NCBI RefSeq assembly: GCF_900156415.1
Contig: NZ_FTNM01000005.1
Location: 124,001-188,000 of the forward strand
Length of the DNA: 64,000 nt
Direction: 5' to 3'
Source of the DNA: Pontibacter lucknowensis
Lineage (GTDB): Bacteria > Bacteroidota > Bacteroidia > Cytophagales > Hymenobacteraceae
The notes under the pieces were generated by a model. The model ran no database searches. It had not been told where the DNA came from and saw nothing but the letters and a program-made list of their open reading frames with translations. Positions 63,462 to 64,000 of the stretch are shown one piece after another. The position numbers and the translations under genes are program-made. The first letter of the stretch is position 1, and the number at the start of each line of letters is the position of its first letter.

Positions 63462-64000
63462 TTATTTAGTTGATTCAATGCGGTGCTCAAAAATGCGCTC
63501 CATCACCGTGGCCACCGGCCCCAGTATACCTGCCTGTGCCCCCAATTTGGAGAGTGCAATTTCAGTGCGTTCGCGCAGCTGCGTCATGCAGTACGTGTTG
63601 ATCGATTGCTGTATCGGTGTGGTGAGGTACTGCCTCGCTTCGGCCATTTTGCCACCAATGATGATCAGTTCCGGGTTAAACAGCTGGATCAGCATGGCAA
63701 TGCCTTTGCCCAGGTTTCGGCCTGTTTCGGCCAATATGTTTATGGCGTATTGGTCCCCTTCGTGTGCAGCCTGTATGATGGCCTGTGGTTCAATTTTCCC
63801 CGGTTCGTGGTCAGACAGCGCTTTAAGCAAAGTATCCTGCCCCGCCTGAAGCCCTTCGCGGGCCATACGTGCCAGCGCACTTCCAGAGGCCACCGTTTCC
63901 AGGCAGCCTCGCTTGCCGCAATGGCACAGCACGCCGTTGTCGATAAAAGGAATGTGGCCGAACTCGCCCGCAAAACCGGAGGTGCCTACACGCAGCTTGC
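63462..64000 (-). CDS. ROK family protein, 5' end cut by window edge
   Basis: The C-terminal part of a ROK-family sugar kinase or repressor. The frame remains open to the right edge, so the N-terminus is missing. The zinc motif CHCGKRGCLE and the preceding GTSGFAGEFGHIPF loop are typical of ROK proteins. Downstream of it, 41 bases away, nagB starts, so it is the first gene of that transcript. A DNA-binding domain (as in NagC) or a kinase role (as in NagK) cannot be told without the missing part. Confidence 0.9.
   Translation of the reverse strand, partial: KLRVGTSGFAGEFGHIPFIDNGVLCHCGKRGCLETVASGSALARMAREGLQAGQDTLLKALSDHEPGKIEPQAIIQAAHEGDQYAINILAETGRNLGKGIAMLIQLFNPELIIIGGKMAEARQYLTTPIQQSINTYCMTQLRERTEIALSKLGAQAGILGPVATVMERIFEHRIESTK

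Overview
The window comes from a member of the Bacteroidota, most likely a Cytophagales / Hymenobacteraceae (Pontibacter-like) chromosome. This placement is an inference from several things seen in the sequence. Promoter boxes match the Bacteroidota form (TTTG at -33, TAnnTTTG at -7). An S46 dipeptidyl-peptidase, PorV-type and Omp85-type outer-membrane proteins, SigZ, and a NagB protein with a fused PIG-L-like domain are all present. There is also a striking excess of the word AGGTATAG/CTATACCT. No tRNA, rRNA, CRISPR array, insertion sequence or prophage gene was seen. This looks like core chromosome with some accessory genes.

Layout. 1-4 kb: a cut-off alpha/beta hydrolase, a GNAT acetyltransferase, a penicillin-binding-type serine hydrolase, a flavodoxin-fold reductase and yidD. 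4-10 kb: a DPP7-type S46 peptidase, a PorV/PorQ-like barrel with a damaged start, and a helix-hairpin-helix outer-membrane protein. 9.6-14 kb (minus strand): sigZ, an ArsI/CadI-type dioxygenase, and a two-gene DNA-repair-like pair (radical SAM plus TIGR03915-type partner). 14-20 kb: an Omp85-like barrel, a Dps, CvfB, an NAD(P)-binding protein, a methyltransferase and a small secreted protein. 20-26 kb (minus): the AstE/AspA-like, rimK and RimB-like cluster, then an alpha/beta hydrolase, DUF502, ispH, cmk and an unlisted small lipoprotein. 26-33 kb: ade and a TSUP transporter, a CheY-like regulator, a cystathionine beta-synthase-type enzyme, sucD, and divergent oxyR and dps. 33-41 kb (minus): rny, zapA, a coiled-coil protein, pheT, a DUF1684 protein and glpD. 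41-53 kb: a polysaccharide deacetylase, a pyruvate-kinase-like protein, a beta-helix protein, ywbE, radC, a metallophosphoesterase and uvsE, with several small secreted or membrane proteins. 53-64 kb (minus): an M16 protease, then an amino-sugar cluster made of an FucP-type MFS transporter, a GH20 beta-hexosaminidase, NagB with a PIG-L-like domain, and a ROK protein cut by the right edge.

Themes. DNA-damage and oxidative-stress functions recur: two Dps proteins, OxyR beside one of them, UvsE, RadC and the radical-SAM pair. The right end reads as a GlcNAc/chitobiose uptake and breakdown module: GH20 releases the sugar, the MFS protein imports it, NagB with its extra hydrolase domain feeds glycolysis, and ROK may sense or phosphorylate it. 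Genes are separated by many clear intrinsic terminators. One 78-base REP/MITE-like inverted repeat lies between ywbE and radC.
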